NCBI RefSeq assembly: GCF_017873965.1
Contig: NZ_JAGGKT010000002.1
Span: 472,312 to 536,311 of the forward strand
Length of the DNA: 64,000 nt
Direction of reading: 5' to 3'
From: Ammoniphilus resinae
GTDB lineage: Bacteria > Bacillota > Bacilli > Aneurinibacillales > RAOX-1
This document shows positions 52,173 to 61,600 of the stretch, piece by piece (positions within the stretch are counted from its first letter, which is position 1; every line of letters begins with the position of its first letter). A program made the position numbers and the translations under genes. Under the pieces are notes generated by a model. The model made no database searches. It was not told the DNA's origin and saw nothing but the letters and a program-made list of their open reading frames with translations.

Positions 52173-52571
52173 CTACCCAATTTTCGACAAATCCTGACCA
52201 GGTTCAAGTTCCTTCCCTAAAACTCCGAAAAACTCAAAAATATTGTCACAACTCAAACCTAAATCTCCAAATGGACCTTTGATTGCCGAGGTAATATCAA
52301 CTGCGGAACGAAATGCAGGCATATCATAAACCGTAATGACTACGTCACTTGTTCTTATAAGGTGTTTTTTTTCTAAAATAATCTCCCCGCGTTCACGGTT
52401 GATATGAACTACCTTCCAGTTTCTCAACTTATGCTGAACGATATATTCTATTTTTTCTATTAACTGTGTCATTCTTATTCTATAATATCTTGTTTGCAGA
52501 CTGGGATTTCTTACTTTTTCCCCTGTTTCCTCTGAAGTTCTCCAAATGCCAGTTAATCTTCGTAAAAGCAC
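52173..52571 (-). CDS. Small cytosolic protein, DUF1499-like
   Basis: A 132-residue protein I do not recognise with certainty. The stretch VDITSAIKGPFGDLGLSCDNI recalls the VDIRSSSRVGxxDLGVN block of DUF1499 proteins, and the upstream part is a short alpha/beta domain (KVVHINRERGEIILEKKH). There is no signal peptide or membrane helix. I prefer GTG 52571 (eight bases after GGGAAGG) over GTG 52580, which abuts that site. It follows the aldose 1-epimerase gene and shares its terminator. Function unknown. Confidence 0.5.
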   Translation of the reverse strand: MLLRRLTGIWRTSEETGEKVRNPSLQTRYYRIRMTQLIEKIEYIVQHKLRNWKVVHINRERGEIILEKKHLIRTSDVVITVYDMPAFRSAVDITSAIKGPFGDLGLSCDNIFEFFGVLGKELEPGQDLSKIG

Positions 52572-52590
52572 TGTTAACACCTTCCCTAGT

Positions 52591-53574
52591 TCAATTTTTA
52601 TCTCGATGTCTGATAGATATATTACTTTTTACGGTTTTTTGTTCACCAGGCTCTAATACCTGCAATCCGGTTAATTTTGGAGGTAATTTTAAATTCGGTG
52701 CATTTGTAACCCAAGTATAAGGTTCTGGGCAAATAAAGTCTTGGTATCCATCACCATTGTATACAACCCAATGTTTAAAATTCTCATCCCCCTGATACGT
52801 AATTTCTAAATTAGTTTTCCTATCAAAAATCACAGCATGATTAGGTTGACCAGATAAAAAAACATCATCTAGCGGTTTTCCCTTCAACACCACACCTCTC
52901 CGAAGATCCTCGTGAAAATCAGAAGTAAACAATTCACCTGTAGGAAGTAAGCGATTGTTTAGCTGCCATTGTTTCTCCACAGATAGGGAGAAGGTAATAT
53001 CGTCAAGGGTGGCATTTCGTGCGATTGGAAAACGAAAGGTGGTATGGTACCCTAACCCCCAAGGAAATGGTTGATTACTTTTGTTAATGATTGTTGCTTC
53101 CTTATATATAGTGTTTTGATCCAGAATGTAGGACATCTGAATAATAAAATGATGAGGAAATTGCTCTTGAATATGAGGATACCGATTAGAATCTAATTCA
53201 GTTAGAATAACTATCTTCCCATCCTGAACCTTTGTTTCTTTAAGCTCCCAGTTAAGTGAATGTACAAATCCATGGATATAATTGTTTTTATCCCTTTCAT
53301 TAATTTCAAAATGATAGGTTTGTTTTCCGAAAGAAAAAGTTCCATCTGCAATTCTATTTGGTGGAAATAAAATGGGTATTCCATAGAGTCCCGGATTATG
53401 CAGGAAGGCCACTCTAGTTTGAGGAATTCGTAATAATTCCAGATTGACTTTTTTATCCCTTAGGGATATAAGATTACTTCCCCAGCTTGGAATTAATGTT
53501 AGCTCCAGATTCTCATTTGCAGCAAGAATCCCTTCCTCTTCCAAAAAAGAGATCTGTTTGAAATAGGGTTGCAA
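52591..53574 (-). CDS. Aldose 1-epimerase (mutarotase)
   Basis: A 327-residue galactose-mutarotase-fold protein. Visible are NPGLYGIPILFPPNRI (substrate-side Asn/Arg), YIHGFVHSLNW with the conserved histidine, GLGYHTTFRF with the catalytic histidine and ICPEPYTW with the catalytic glutamate. It interconverts sugar anomers after hydrolysis, fitting the GH4 gene next door. I prefer a TTG start at 53574, eight bases after AAAGGTGG; an ATG at 53616 has no ribosome binding site. Confidence 0.83.
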   Translation of the reverse strand: MQPYFKQISFLEEEGILAANENLELTLIPSWGSNLISLRDKKVNLELLRIPQTRVAFLHNPGLYGIPILFPPNRIADGTFSFGKQTYHFEINERDKNNYIHGFVHSLNWELKETKVQDGKIVILTELDSNRYPHIQEQFPHHFIIQMSYILDQNTIYKEATIINKSNQPFPWGLGYHTTFRFPIARNATLDDITFSLSVEKQWQLNNRLLPTGELFTSDFHEDLRRGVVLKGKPLDDVFLSGQPNHAVIFDRKTNLEITYQGDENFKHWVVYNGDGYQDFICPEPYTWVTNAPNLKLPPKLTGLQVLEPGEQKTVKSNISIRHRDKN

Positions 53575-53865
53575 TCTATTTGCCACCTTTCTATGGTATA
53601 AAAGCTTTATCACCATTTTATTTTATATTATATTACGAATAATTAAATAATTAAACCTAAACTTTTCATTTATCCTCTATTCAATGAATTTCCAAAATGG
53701 CTTTCTTTTCGATTAAGAAATGAATTGCTATGTTGGTTTTATACATGCTAAAAAAACCGATGATTTACGGTGGAGAAACTGATATGATTAGTGTGATGTA
53801 GATAACAAAACATTCAAAATGTTACAACAATAAATTACATTGAATTGAGTGGAGGTAACATATAA

Positions 53866-55059
53866 ATGGGTCTCGGAAAAGAACTACGATTTTTACTCCT
53901 CACGACCGTTATTTTCTCTATTATCAATTCTTATGTTACCATTTTTATCAATCTTTACATTTGGGAGAAGTATCATCAAATTTCCCAGGTAGCATGGTTT
54001 AATATCACGATGCTCATTTTTTGGGGAGTAGCTTTTACCATAGCGGGGAAAATTTTTACTGTCTACTCTTTGCAGGTAACGATGAGAATTGCCTCGTTAA
54101 TGGCGCTCACCGCATTTTACTTTTTGTTGGCTTTCCCTAATGCCTCACCCTTCTTATGGAACCTAAGTATTGGAGCTTCGGTAGGATTTATGTGTGGTAC
54201 CTATTTTATGTCACAAAATATTTTTATCTCCTTTTATGGGAAAGGAGAAGAGTTAAATACCTATTTTTATTTATACACAATCGCTCAACAATTTTTATCG
54301 ATTTTAAATCCCATCGTTTTTGCAATAATTATTAAATTGTTCGGTTATGCTACGTCTTTTATCATTGTGTTTTCCGTTGTATGTATCCTCTTTATCTTAA
54401 CTTTTTATATTCCCAATGTTACTCTATCGAAGGAAGACAAAGAAAAGCCTTTTTTCCGTGTGCAAAACCCTTGGATGCAAATGCAAAAATTAAGATCCTT
54501 CCTTTCTTCCTGCTTTTTCATGGGGTTTTTGTTGCAATTTCAGCTATTATTTACTCAATTGTATACCTTTCATATTTCCGAAAACAAAATTATCATCGCT
54601 GGGTTAAATGTGCTATATACCATTTTAACGATTGGCGCTTATTTTTTTGCACGTAAAGCACACATTCCACATACCCGTCAATTACAATGGGGTGTAGTTC
54701 TAATGGGAATGGCTTACCTACTAGCCATATATCCCGAACCATTGAACCTGGTATTGTTGAATGTTTTTTCAGCAATCGGATATTTCTTTTTGATTACAAA
54801 TTGGAATTCAAATCAATTTAACTATATGAGACAATTCAAATCGACCACTTTAACAAAGGTTATAATTGGAAGAGAAGTAATTCTAAATATCGGCAGAATC
54901 ATCATGTTATTGCTCATTGCACAGGTTAAAGAATTTAGTGGGCTGACCTATCAGGGAATGATCATCTTTATTTTAGCGTGTATAGTGGTGCTTTTTTTCA
55001 TCGAACAAAAGCGATCAAAGGTGGAAAAAAAACAAACGAGTTCAGGCGTATCACTTTGA
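53866..55059 (+). CDS. Major facilitator superfamily transporter
   Basis: A 397-residue membrane carrier with about twelve hydrophobic helices (first FLLLTTVIFSIINSYVTIFI). It is aromatic-rich with few charged residues; its cytoplasmic middle loop (SKEDKEKPFFRVQNP) divides two six-helix halves. I recognise only the MFS fold, of the YcxA/permease-like group in Bacilli, and no substrate. GGAGG lies ten bases before ATG 53866. The 249 bases upstream hold no gene I can support. Confidence 0.75.
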   Translation: MGLGKELRFLLLTTVIFSIINSYVTIFINLYIWEKYHQISQVAWFNITMLIFWGVAFTIAGKIFTVYSLQVTMRIASLMALTAFYFLLAFPNASPFLWNLSIGASVGFMCGTYFMSQNIFISFYGKGEELNTYFYLYTIAQQFLSILNPIVFAIIIKLFGYATSFIIVFSVVCILFILTFYIPNVTLSKEDKEKPFFRVQNPWMQMQKLRSFLSSCFFMGFLLQFQLLFTQLYTFHISENKIIIAGLNVLYTILTIGAYFFARKAHIPHTRQLQWGVVLMGMAYLLAIYPEPLNLVLLNVFSAIGYFFLITNWNSNQFNYMRQFKSTTLTKVIIGREVILNIGRIIMLLLIAQVKEFSGLTYQGMIIFILACIVVLFFIEQKRSKVEKKQTSSGVSL

Positions 55060-55173
55060 TCAAAATATACCCTTTTTTTCGATAGCTCGTGCGTGCTAGG
55101 CTGTCGGTCATACGGTAAACCCAAATATACAATGACATACAAATCTGATCTTTAAAAGAAAACGCCATTCATG

Positions 55174-55213
55174 AAAAAAATAGGAAGACGTTAGGGTTGG
55201 CCTAGTCTTCCTA
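55174..55213 (-). terminator. Rho-independent terminator after the RraA-like gene
   Basis: TAGGAAGAC (55181-55189) pairs with GTCTTCCTA (55205-55213); on the minus strand TTTTTTTCAT follows. It lies 27 bases past the RraA-like stop codon. Confidence 0.8.
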
Positions 55214-55239
55214 TTCCCAGATAGTATTATTTCAAATGA

Positions 55240-55920
55240 TTAATTAAACTCACATCCCTTTTGTTTTAGCGTTTCATCTACCCATGACTGATCTAAGGTA
55301 CCATTACGGATACTTTCCATCATCACTCGCTCGAGCTCTACTTTCTCTAATGCCTTTTTTAGTATATTCTCCGCATCTTGGGCTGGAATGACAACAAGAC
55401 CATCATCATCGCCAATAACTATATCTCCGGGATTAACCACTACACCATTACAACTGACTGGTACATTAATCTCGCCAGGGCCATCTTTATAAGGACCACG
55501 CGGTTGCAGGCCTTTTGCATAGACTGGGAATCTTAGTTCCCAAAGTCCCGCACGATCTCGCACAGCACCATTAATAACAAAGCCTTCGTAACCCTTCGAT
55601 TTTGCGTATGTAGCCATAAGTTCGCCAGTGATGGCGTTTGTCAGGTCACCGCCGGCGTCAACCACGATTACATCACCAGGCTTGGCCATTTCTAGTGCCT
55701 TATGCATCATTAAATTATCAGCCGGGGAAACTCGCACGGTAAAGGCGGAACCCGCCATGGTTAATCCCGGTCTGTGATACGCCTTCATCTCCCCCCCAAT
55801 GGAAGCGGAGCGCCCCATCACATCTGCAGTATTTGATGTAGGAATCTCCCGAAATTGTTCAATTAATTCCCTTTCTAACCTTTTGAAATTTGAAAAAACT
55901 CTAAAGCCAACATTACTCAT
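55240..55920 (-). CDS. RraA-family protein (HMG/oxaloacetate aldolase-like)
   Basis: A 226-residue protein of the RraA/4-hydroxy-4-methyl-2-oxoglutarate aldolase family. Visible are TSNTADVMGR, GDVIVVDAGGD, GAVRDRAGL (the catalytic Arg-Asp pair) and GDDDGLVVIP. Such enzymes cleave 4-carboxy-2-hydroxy acids to pyruvate, while others are RNase E-inhibitor-like or act in sugar acid breakdown. AGAGGTGA precedes ATG 55920. It is monocistronic. A link to the oxidative sugar pathways is possible but unproven. Confidence 0.83.
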   Translation of the reverse strand: MSNVGFRVFSNFKRLERELIEQFREIPTSNTADVMGRSASIGGEMKAYHRPGLTMAGSAFTVRVSPADNLMMHKALEMAKPGDVIVVDAGGDLTNAITGELMATYAKSKGYEGFVINGAVRDRAGLWELRFPVYAKGLQPRGPYKDGPGEINVPVSCNGVVVNPGDIVIGDDDGLVVIPAQDAENILKKALEKVELERVMMESIRNGTLDQSWVDETLKQKGCEFN

Positions 55921-56143
55921 TCTTTATCACCTCTATTAAGAATTTATTGAATTATTTAATCTATTTTACCATGTTTTACATTCCAATCCCATAAGAGGAT
56001 TCAGCAAAATAAGTCCTAAGTACGCCTTCGTGCAGTTTAAGCGAAAATCTATACCCCTGGAACCACAGCTACACTTGAAAAATCTATCCTGGTTTTTTAA
56101 TATAGATTTGAATTCAAAAGTCCAAAAACCAAAGGTGACCCCA

Positions 56144-56812
56144 ATGGAAAGAATCATTTTAAATCCTGAAAACGAACATGTAGCAAAGTTGATCCAGTCG
56201 GATCAAAGATTAGGTCAATTAATTACTTTCCTTGGAACCGTCTATATTCCTTTACGCGAAGATCCATTTTTATCTCTTATAAAATCGATTGTAGGACAGC
56301 AAATTTCTGTGAAAGCGGCGCAGACAATTTTCACCCGAGTTTTGCAACTTGTCGATGAACTGACACCACAATCAATCTATGATCTTTCGGAAGAGGAACT
56401 GAGACAGGCTGGGGTTTCAAAATCCAAAATAACCTATATGAAAAGCCTGGCTGAGAATGTCCTTTCCAATGACATCAACTTCTCTGTCTTCCCCCAGCTT
56501 AATAATGAAGAGATTATTAAATTGCTAACCAAAACAAAGGGAATTGGTAATTGGACAGCGGAGATGTTTCTGATATTTAGCTTAGGACGGATGGATGTGC
56601 TTTCTGTTGCAGATGCGGGTTTGCAGCGCGCAGTGAAATGGTTGTATAACTTGGACCGGAACTTGGATGGCCGAAAATGTATGAAGGAAATGTCTGTTCA
56701 CTGGAATCCATATTACTCAGCTGCTTCTTTCTACCTTTGGGAGGCGATAAATCGAGGCTATGTTGATCGGTTTGACACACTTGAACAGGCACGAAATCGG
56801 AGTAGTTCATAA
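56144..56812 (+). CDS. DNA-3-methyladenine glycosylase II (AlkA-type, HhH-GPD)
   Basis: A 222-residue base-excision repair glycosylase. The helix-hairpin-helix reads TKGIGNWTAEMFL, followed by the catalytic aspartate in VLSVADAGLQRAV. The first half contains IKSIVGQQISVKAAQTIF. It removes alkylated purines from DNA. I chose ATG 56144, five bases after AAAGGTGA; a longer frame from 56030 has no binding site. A palindromic repeat starts within its stop codon. Confidence 0.87.
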   Translation: MERIILNPENEHVAKLIQSDQRLGQLITFLGTVYIPLREDPFLSLIKSIVGQQISVKAAQTIFTRVLQLVDELTPQSIYDLSEEELRQAGVSKSKITYMKSLAENVLSNDINFSVFPQLNNEEIIKLLTKTKGIGNWTAEMFLIFSLGRMDVLSVADAGLQRAVKWLYNLDRNLDGRKCMKEMSVHWNPYYSAASFYLWEAINRGYVDRFDTLEQARNRSSS

Positions 56813-57000
56813 TAACGGAAAATTTTTCCGCTATCTGCGATAGTTAGCTTCTAAAATGAGGATTAGCGGAATTTTTTTCCGTTATTTGGGTTGGAGGCCT
56901 TCTTGTAAACGATTGCAATTTGGCATAGCGGAAAAGATTTCCGTTATTTGGTTGGTATTGGTCCAAAAAGCTGTGATAACGGAAAAATTTTCCGTTATCA
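56812..57000. repeat. Four copies of a short palindromic repeat, consensus AtAaCGGAAAAATTTtCCGtTAT
   Basis: Copies lie at 56812-56834, 56864-56885, 56925-56947 and 56974-57000. The last is a perfect 27-base palindrome (13-base arms around a single A). The others differ by single changes (CGCTAT for CGTTAT, TAGCGG for TAACGG). Spacers are 26-39 bases and unrelated. They fill the 298-base gap between the convergent glycosylase and PNPOx-UbiA genes. Spacing and symmetry do not fit CRISPR. Confidence 0.88.
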
Positions 57001-57057
57001 CGAGGTAACTTCACCCCCGTGTGGTGTTCAACCACATCACGTCACAAGGCTTTCACC

Positions 57058-57102
57058 AAAAAAAGACCCGAAACCACCACACCAAGGCGGTGATTCGAGC
57101 CC
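57058..57102 (-). terminator. Probable terminator of the PNPOx-UbiA gene
   Basis: On the minus strand GGCTCGAATCACC pairs, with wobble pairs, one mismatch and a bulge, with GGTGGTTTCGGGTC, followed by seven T residues (57064-57058). It lies nine bases after the stop. Confidence 0.6.
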
Positions 57103-57110
57103 CAACTGCA

Positions 57111-58637
57111 CTATTTAAGATTAAAAGCTTCCCTTACACTATTCATTACCCTTCGTTGACGCTCAATATATCTCCAGACCCAGAGAACCAAGTAGACAGT
57201 CGCTATGATATAAAGACCAATAACAACCATGTTGGTGGAAACCCAAAGATAAGCAAGAGCCAGCAATAATCCGTTAAATAAGTGGGTGATTGCAGTATGA
57301 GCATTCGATGGTACAAGATCTGTCATTTGTTTATCGTAATATAGGTTAGCATATTTGATTGCCTTCCAGGTAAATGGCAAAGATAAAAATCCCAGGTAAA
57401 TAGTGTTTGGCACATCTGAAAACGTCGGCAGAATAGCAATCAGAAGGTAACCAATGATGAAAAGGGCAATCAGTACATTTTTCGCTGATTTTCTTCCTAT
57501 TCTCACAACCAGTGTTTTTTTATCAGACTTAATATCTGAATTCGCATCCTGGAATTGATTAATAAGCAGGACGTTAACAATAAATAAAGATAAGGGTAAC
57601 GAAACCAGAAATACTTCCAACGAATAATGATGTGTTTGGACATAATAGGTCCCTAGCACAATCAATATGCCGTAGGCTGTGGCGATTAATCCTTCAGCAA
57701 TTCCCGGCCCCATGTTAATAAAGCTGAATTTCCCTTTCCCACCGGTGTAAAATACACCAGCAGCTAACCCAAAAATAACCAGAGGGATTAACCCCCAACC
57801 GCTAGCAAACACCAAATAGATCCCAATCAGAGCGGCCAAGGTAGATAATAAAATTCCCACAAAACCCATTTCCGCCTTGGAAATTAACCCCATTTGGATA
57901 ACCCGCGAACCCCCTGTAAAAGGACGAATTCCCTCGATGTTCTGGGCATCCCGTTCGGCGTCTTTCCAGTCATTGATGATGTTTGTCCCCGCCTGGATCA
58001 TCACGGCGCCAATGAACGTTAAGACGAATAATAGGAAATTGAACTGCGCATCCAAAGCATAAGCCATTGCACCACCAAGGATCACCGGAACGCTGGATGC
58101 CGTAAGGCTTAGCGGCCTTACAGCTTCCTTCCAGGCACGAGCCCGTGCCTTAACATCGGCCCATGCCTTAGTTTCTTGTTTTTCCTCAGAGGTGAAAATC
58201 GTCGGTGGATGACCATTTAAAATATCTGGTACATAACGATATTTCACCAAGCTTGGAACAATTTTGATAAAGTCAAGGCGATCCAAAGCCCCTACCTGAT
58301 CGAAATTTGCAACAATCGGTGATTTGACCTTTACTAGTTCAATCGCCTTGGCACGTTCTTCTTCTGTTTTAACTATTTCAGCCCGGCCAATGATTTCACA
58401 TTCTGTTGTCTCCACAAAAGGGGTCCCATCACTTTTCATAAGAATAGCAGTTTCCGGGATATTCACCCATTGGATGATCTTCGGATCCCCTTTCATGGAA
58501 GAGACATATATATTGAAATCTTCATCTACCGCAAAGTGCATCATCCGGATCCGCGGCGAACCCATATTAGATGTCCCAATCGCAGCAATTTCCACGGTAT
58601 TTAAAAACTCCAGCACCTGTTCTTTTGAATACGACAT
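57111..58637 (-). CDS. Fusion of a PNPOx-like flavin domain and a UbiA-type prenyltransferase
   Basis: A 508-residue protein. Residues 1-140 resemble a pyridoxamine-5-phosphate-oxidase-like split barrel (EIAAIGTSNMGSPRIRMMHF, YVSSMKGDPKI, VETTECEIIGRAEIVKT). Residues about 165-500 form a membrane UbiA/MenA prenyltransferase with some eight helices and both catalytic motifs, NIINDWKDAERD (NxxxDxxxD) and NQFQDANSDIKSDKKT (DxxxD). The linker reads FTSEEKQETKAWADVKARAR. The membrane part would transfer a polyprenyl chain to an aromatic acceptor, as in menaquinone synthesis; the flavin domain may act on the same quinone or acceptor. It lies 35 bases downstream of yhaN. Confidence 0.83.
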   Translation of the reverse strand: MSYSKEQVLEFLNTVEIAAIGTSNMGSPRIRMMHFAVDEDFNIYVSSMKGDPKIIQWVNIPETAILMKSDGTPFVETTECEIIGRAEIVKTEEERAKAIELVKVKSPIVANFDQVGALDRLDFIKIVPSLVKYRYVPDILNGHPPTIFTSEEKQETKAWADVKARARAWKEAVRPLSLTASSVPVILGGAMAYALDAQFNFLLFVLTFIGAVMIQAGTNIINDWKDAERDAQNIEGIRPFTGGSRVIQMGLISKAEMGFVGILLSTLAALIGIYLVFASGWGLIPLVIFGLAAGVFYTGGKGKFSFINMGPGIAEGLIATAYGILIVLGTYYVQTHHYSLEVFLVSLPLSLFIVNVLLINQFQDANSDIKSDKKTLVVRIGRKSAKNVLIALFIIGYLLIAILPTFSDVPNTIYLGFLSLPFTWKAIKYANLYYDKQMTDLVPSNAHTAITHLFNGLLLALAYLWVSTNMVVIGLYIIATVYLVLWVWRYIERQRRVMNSVREAFNLK

Positions 58638-58672
58638 TCCTGTTCCCTTCCTTACAATAACATAGTGAAAAA

Positions 58673-61600
58673 CTATATCATTATATCACTTTTCTTGTCT
58701 TCGCTCATGTCAATTATTTCCGTATATACCTGCCGATGGTGAATGCGATGAATATCCAACATATTCTGATCCACGACTTCCTTTGCTAATCCGACAAGAT
58801 GTGCATGATGGGTAAAATAAATCACTTGCACTTTGGAGGAAATTTCCGCTAAGATCCGGAGAGTTTCCTTGCTCCGTTGATCATCGAAGTGAACCAGGAT
58901 ATCATCCAAAATCAAAGGCATCGGTTCGTTTTCCGTGGCATATTTTTCCACATTGGCGATACGCAAGGCAAGATAGAGTTGATCTTGTGTCCCATCACTC
59001 ATTCCTTCCACCCCAACCTGTTCACCGTTTTCCCGAATTCCCACGATAACAGGAGTATCCTTGCTGTCAAACCCAATACTTAGTCCAGCAAATGACCCGA
59101 GCGTTAAACGGTTGAATAAATAACTAGCACGTTGAAGAATAGGGTGCTGATTTTTCTCCCGAAAATCATCAATCGCTTTTCTTAGAATGGATGCGGCTAA
59201 TTGGTAACGAATGTATCGACCCGATTCTTGACGCAGACTCGCGATCACCGTTTCTCCTTCTTCGGCAGCAATTAATGCTTCCTGGGATTCCCCATTTAGC
59301 TTTTCAAATTCGTATTTGATAACGCCATATTCTTGATCTAAGCGTGATTTTTCTTCGTTTTTACTTCTTAGAAGATCTTCCCTCTCTTTTACGAGTTGTG
59401 GAAGAAGGTCCCGATCCACGTGGTCCGTTTCCTCAATCAGCTCCTGAATCGTTAAACCGGCGCCATTTTCTAATAATTGCTGTTCTAGTAATGTTAATTG
59501 CTGTTGTATTTGACAATAAGCTTGTGATCGCTCTTCTGCCACCTGCAGTTGTTCCTCCTGCTCACAACTGGCCTGGGTTACCAACAGATGCATTTTGCTT
59601 TCCAGAGCAAGCAGATTTTTCTCAAGCTGCTCAAACTCCTGCTTCTTCTGTGTTAGTTGGTCAATCCTATGTTGTTTTCTTTCCACGTCCCGCTGAGCTT
59701 TCTGCAATGCAGCATACAGCTCTGTAACAAGATGCTCGACAGAATGAAAATCTTGTCCGTTCCATTCTATTTTAGCCAAAAACTCCCTCGCCTGATCTTC
59801 GAATTGTTGAACAGCCATCCGTTTCTGTTCCAACACCCATTGATTTTTCTTTTGGTGATCCACCCGGGCAAATAGTTCATCGTGAATTTGGATATATTGA
59901 GCGGCCATCTCAACGGTCAAGGTCTCAGGCATACTTGTCTTACTGATGGCCCCTGTCCAACTCTTGCTCCACCCTTTGATCTTTTCCTGCGCCAGGTCGT
60001 AATCCTCCCTCGATCTTCTCAGTTTTTGGGAAACTTCTTCAACCCTTCGATTGAGATGCTCTAGATCGTTTCGGCGTTTTTCATTTTCCGCAAGGATCCT
60101 TTCACCTTGCCTAAGAAGGGCGGATAAAGAAGCTCCCTGTACTGACAGATTTGACTCGTGTTCAGATAAAAGAGAAACGAATAAAGCACGATTGTCCTCT
60201 AATTTAAGTTGGCTCTCTTCAACAGAGTGTACAAGTTCCCGCCATTGTTTAATCAACAGCAGGCGCTCCGCGTGCTTATAACACCAACCCTTCATTTCTT
60301 TCGGGCTTAATGGTTGAATCCCCGTTTTCCTCCATAATTCCTGCCACTGCTCATTCCAACCTGCAATATCCTTTTCCCTAGCTTCAAGTGCCTCATAAAG
60401 ACTGTTCAAGGCTTGTTCCTTTTGTTTCTTCATCTCAATCAGGTGTTCATACCGTGCAACCCTCTCCGCCTCAATGCGCAGAAGATCTGACACTTCATCC
60501 GCTTTTTCCACGGCATGCTGATAAGCAATATCTAATTTCTCAGAGGAATAGGCTTGTTCCCCTTTTATATCCGGCTGCCTATCCAACCAAGACCGACGAA
60601 TGAGCTCCCATCCCTGCTCCCGTACTTCACGTGATTGGAGTAGCTCCTGCTCGGTCGGGACCTGTCCTTGCCTGGACATATCCTCTAATTCATCTTGAAT
60701 TTCTTTTTGGACACAAGCTAGTTCTTTAATCTTCTGATTTAACGTATTCTTTTCCGACAATAGCTGTTGTTGCTGTTCCTGAAAACCATCCAGAGTCTCT
60801 GACAATGGAATAGAGATCCTCTCAGCTTCTTCCACAGTGCCAGACCAGAGTGGATCCTTCTCAATTTCCAGTTCGATTTCTCGTTCAAGGGAACCTTTAG
60901 CCTTCTGCTCCTTTTCTAAATTGGCTTCCGGATCTCCTAGTTTGCGGATATCTGCCACTTCCCGTTCGAGTGGCTGTATATCAACCACTTCCCCAATGCT
61001 CCCGCGTTTATGCGCCAGCTCTTCAAGTTCCTCGGAGCGCTCACGAAGCTGCTTTTCTGAATTACTCAACTGTTGTTCAAGCACATAATATTGCGAGGCC
61101 AGCTGGCGCATTCTTTCTTTATCAAACAGTTGTATCCGCAATTTCTCCAGTTGTTCCCGTGGACCATGGTATTGAAGCTGTAACAGTTTGTCCTTCATCT
61201 CGTCCTCAAGCAGACGGTTTTCCGCCTCTAATTGGGGAACACCGGCTCGATCGGTTCGGTAGTTTGACAATTGCTGGTGCAGATCCACAATGAGATCGGC
61301 ATGTAAGATGAGTTCCTGCGGAATATCATGTTCTAAAATCTGTTGCTCTAATTCTACGATTTCTTTTAGCAAACGCTCTTTTTGATCCCGTTCTAAAGCC
61401 AGCTTGCTAGAAAGATCCATGCGCTGAACAGTAAATTCTGCAGGAAGAACGACCACTTGTCCGAGTGCATTCAATCCTTCAAGCAAGGTTTTCCTTTTTG
61501 CAATGAACGGCAAAGACCAGAGGATCCTCTCCAGTTTTGTCTGTTCTTTCTCCTCCGCACGGATTTCCTGCTTAAGAGAAAGAAGTTCTTTTTCTTTCAT

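Noticed and set aside
51905-52207. 100-codon minus-strand frame across the GH4 3' end
   Set aside because: Most of it is antisense to the GH4 gene and it crosses the terminator hairpin at 52104-52131.
56812-57000. CRISPR array
   Set aside because: Repeats are self-complementary, spaced irregularly by 26-39 bases, diverged, and no cas genes are present.
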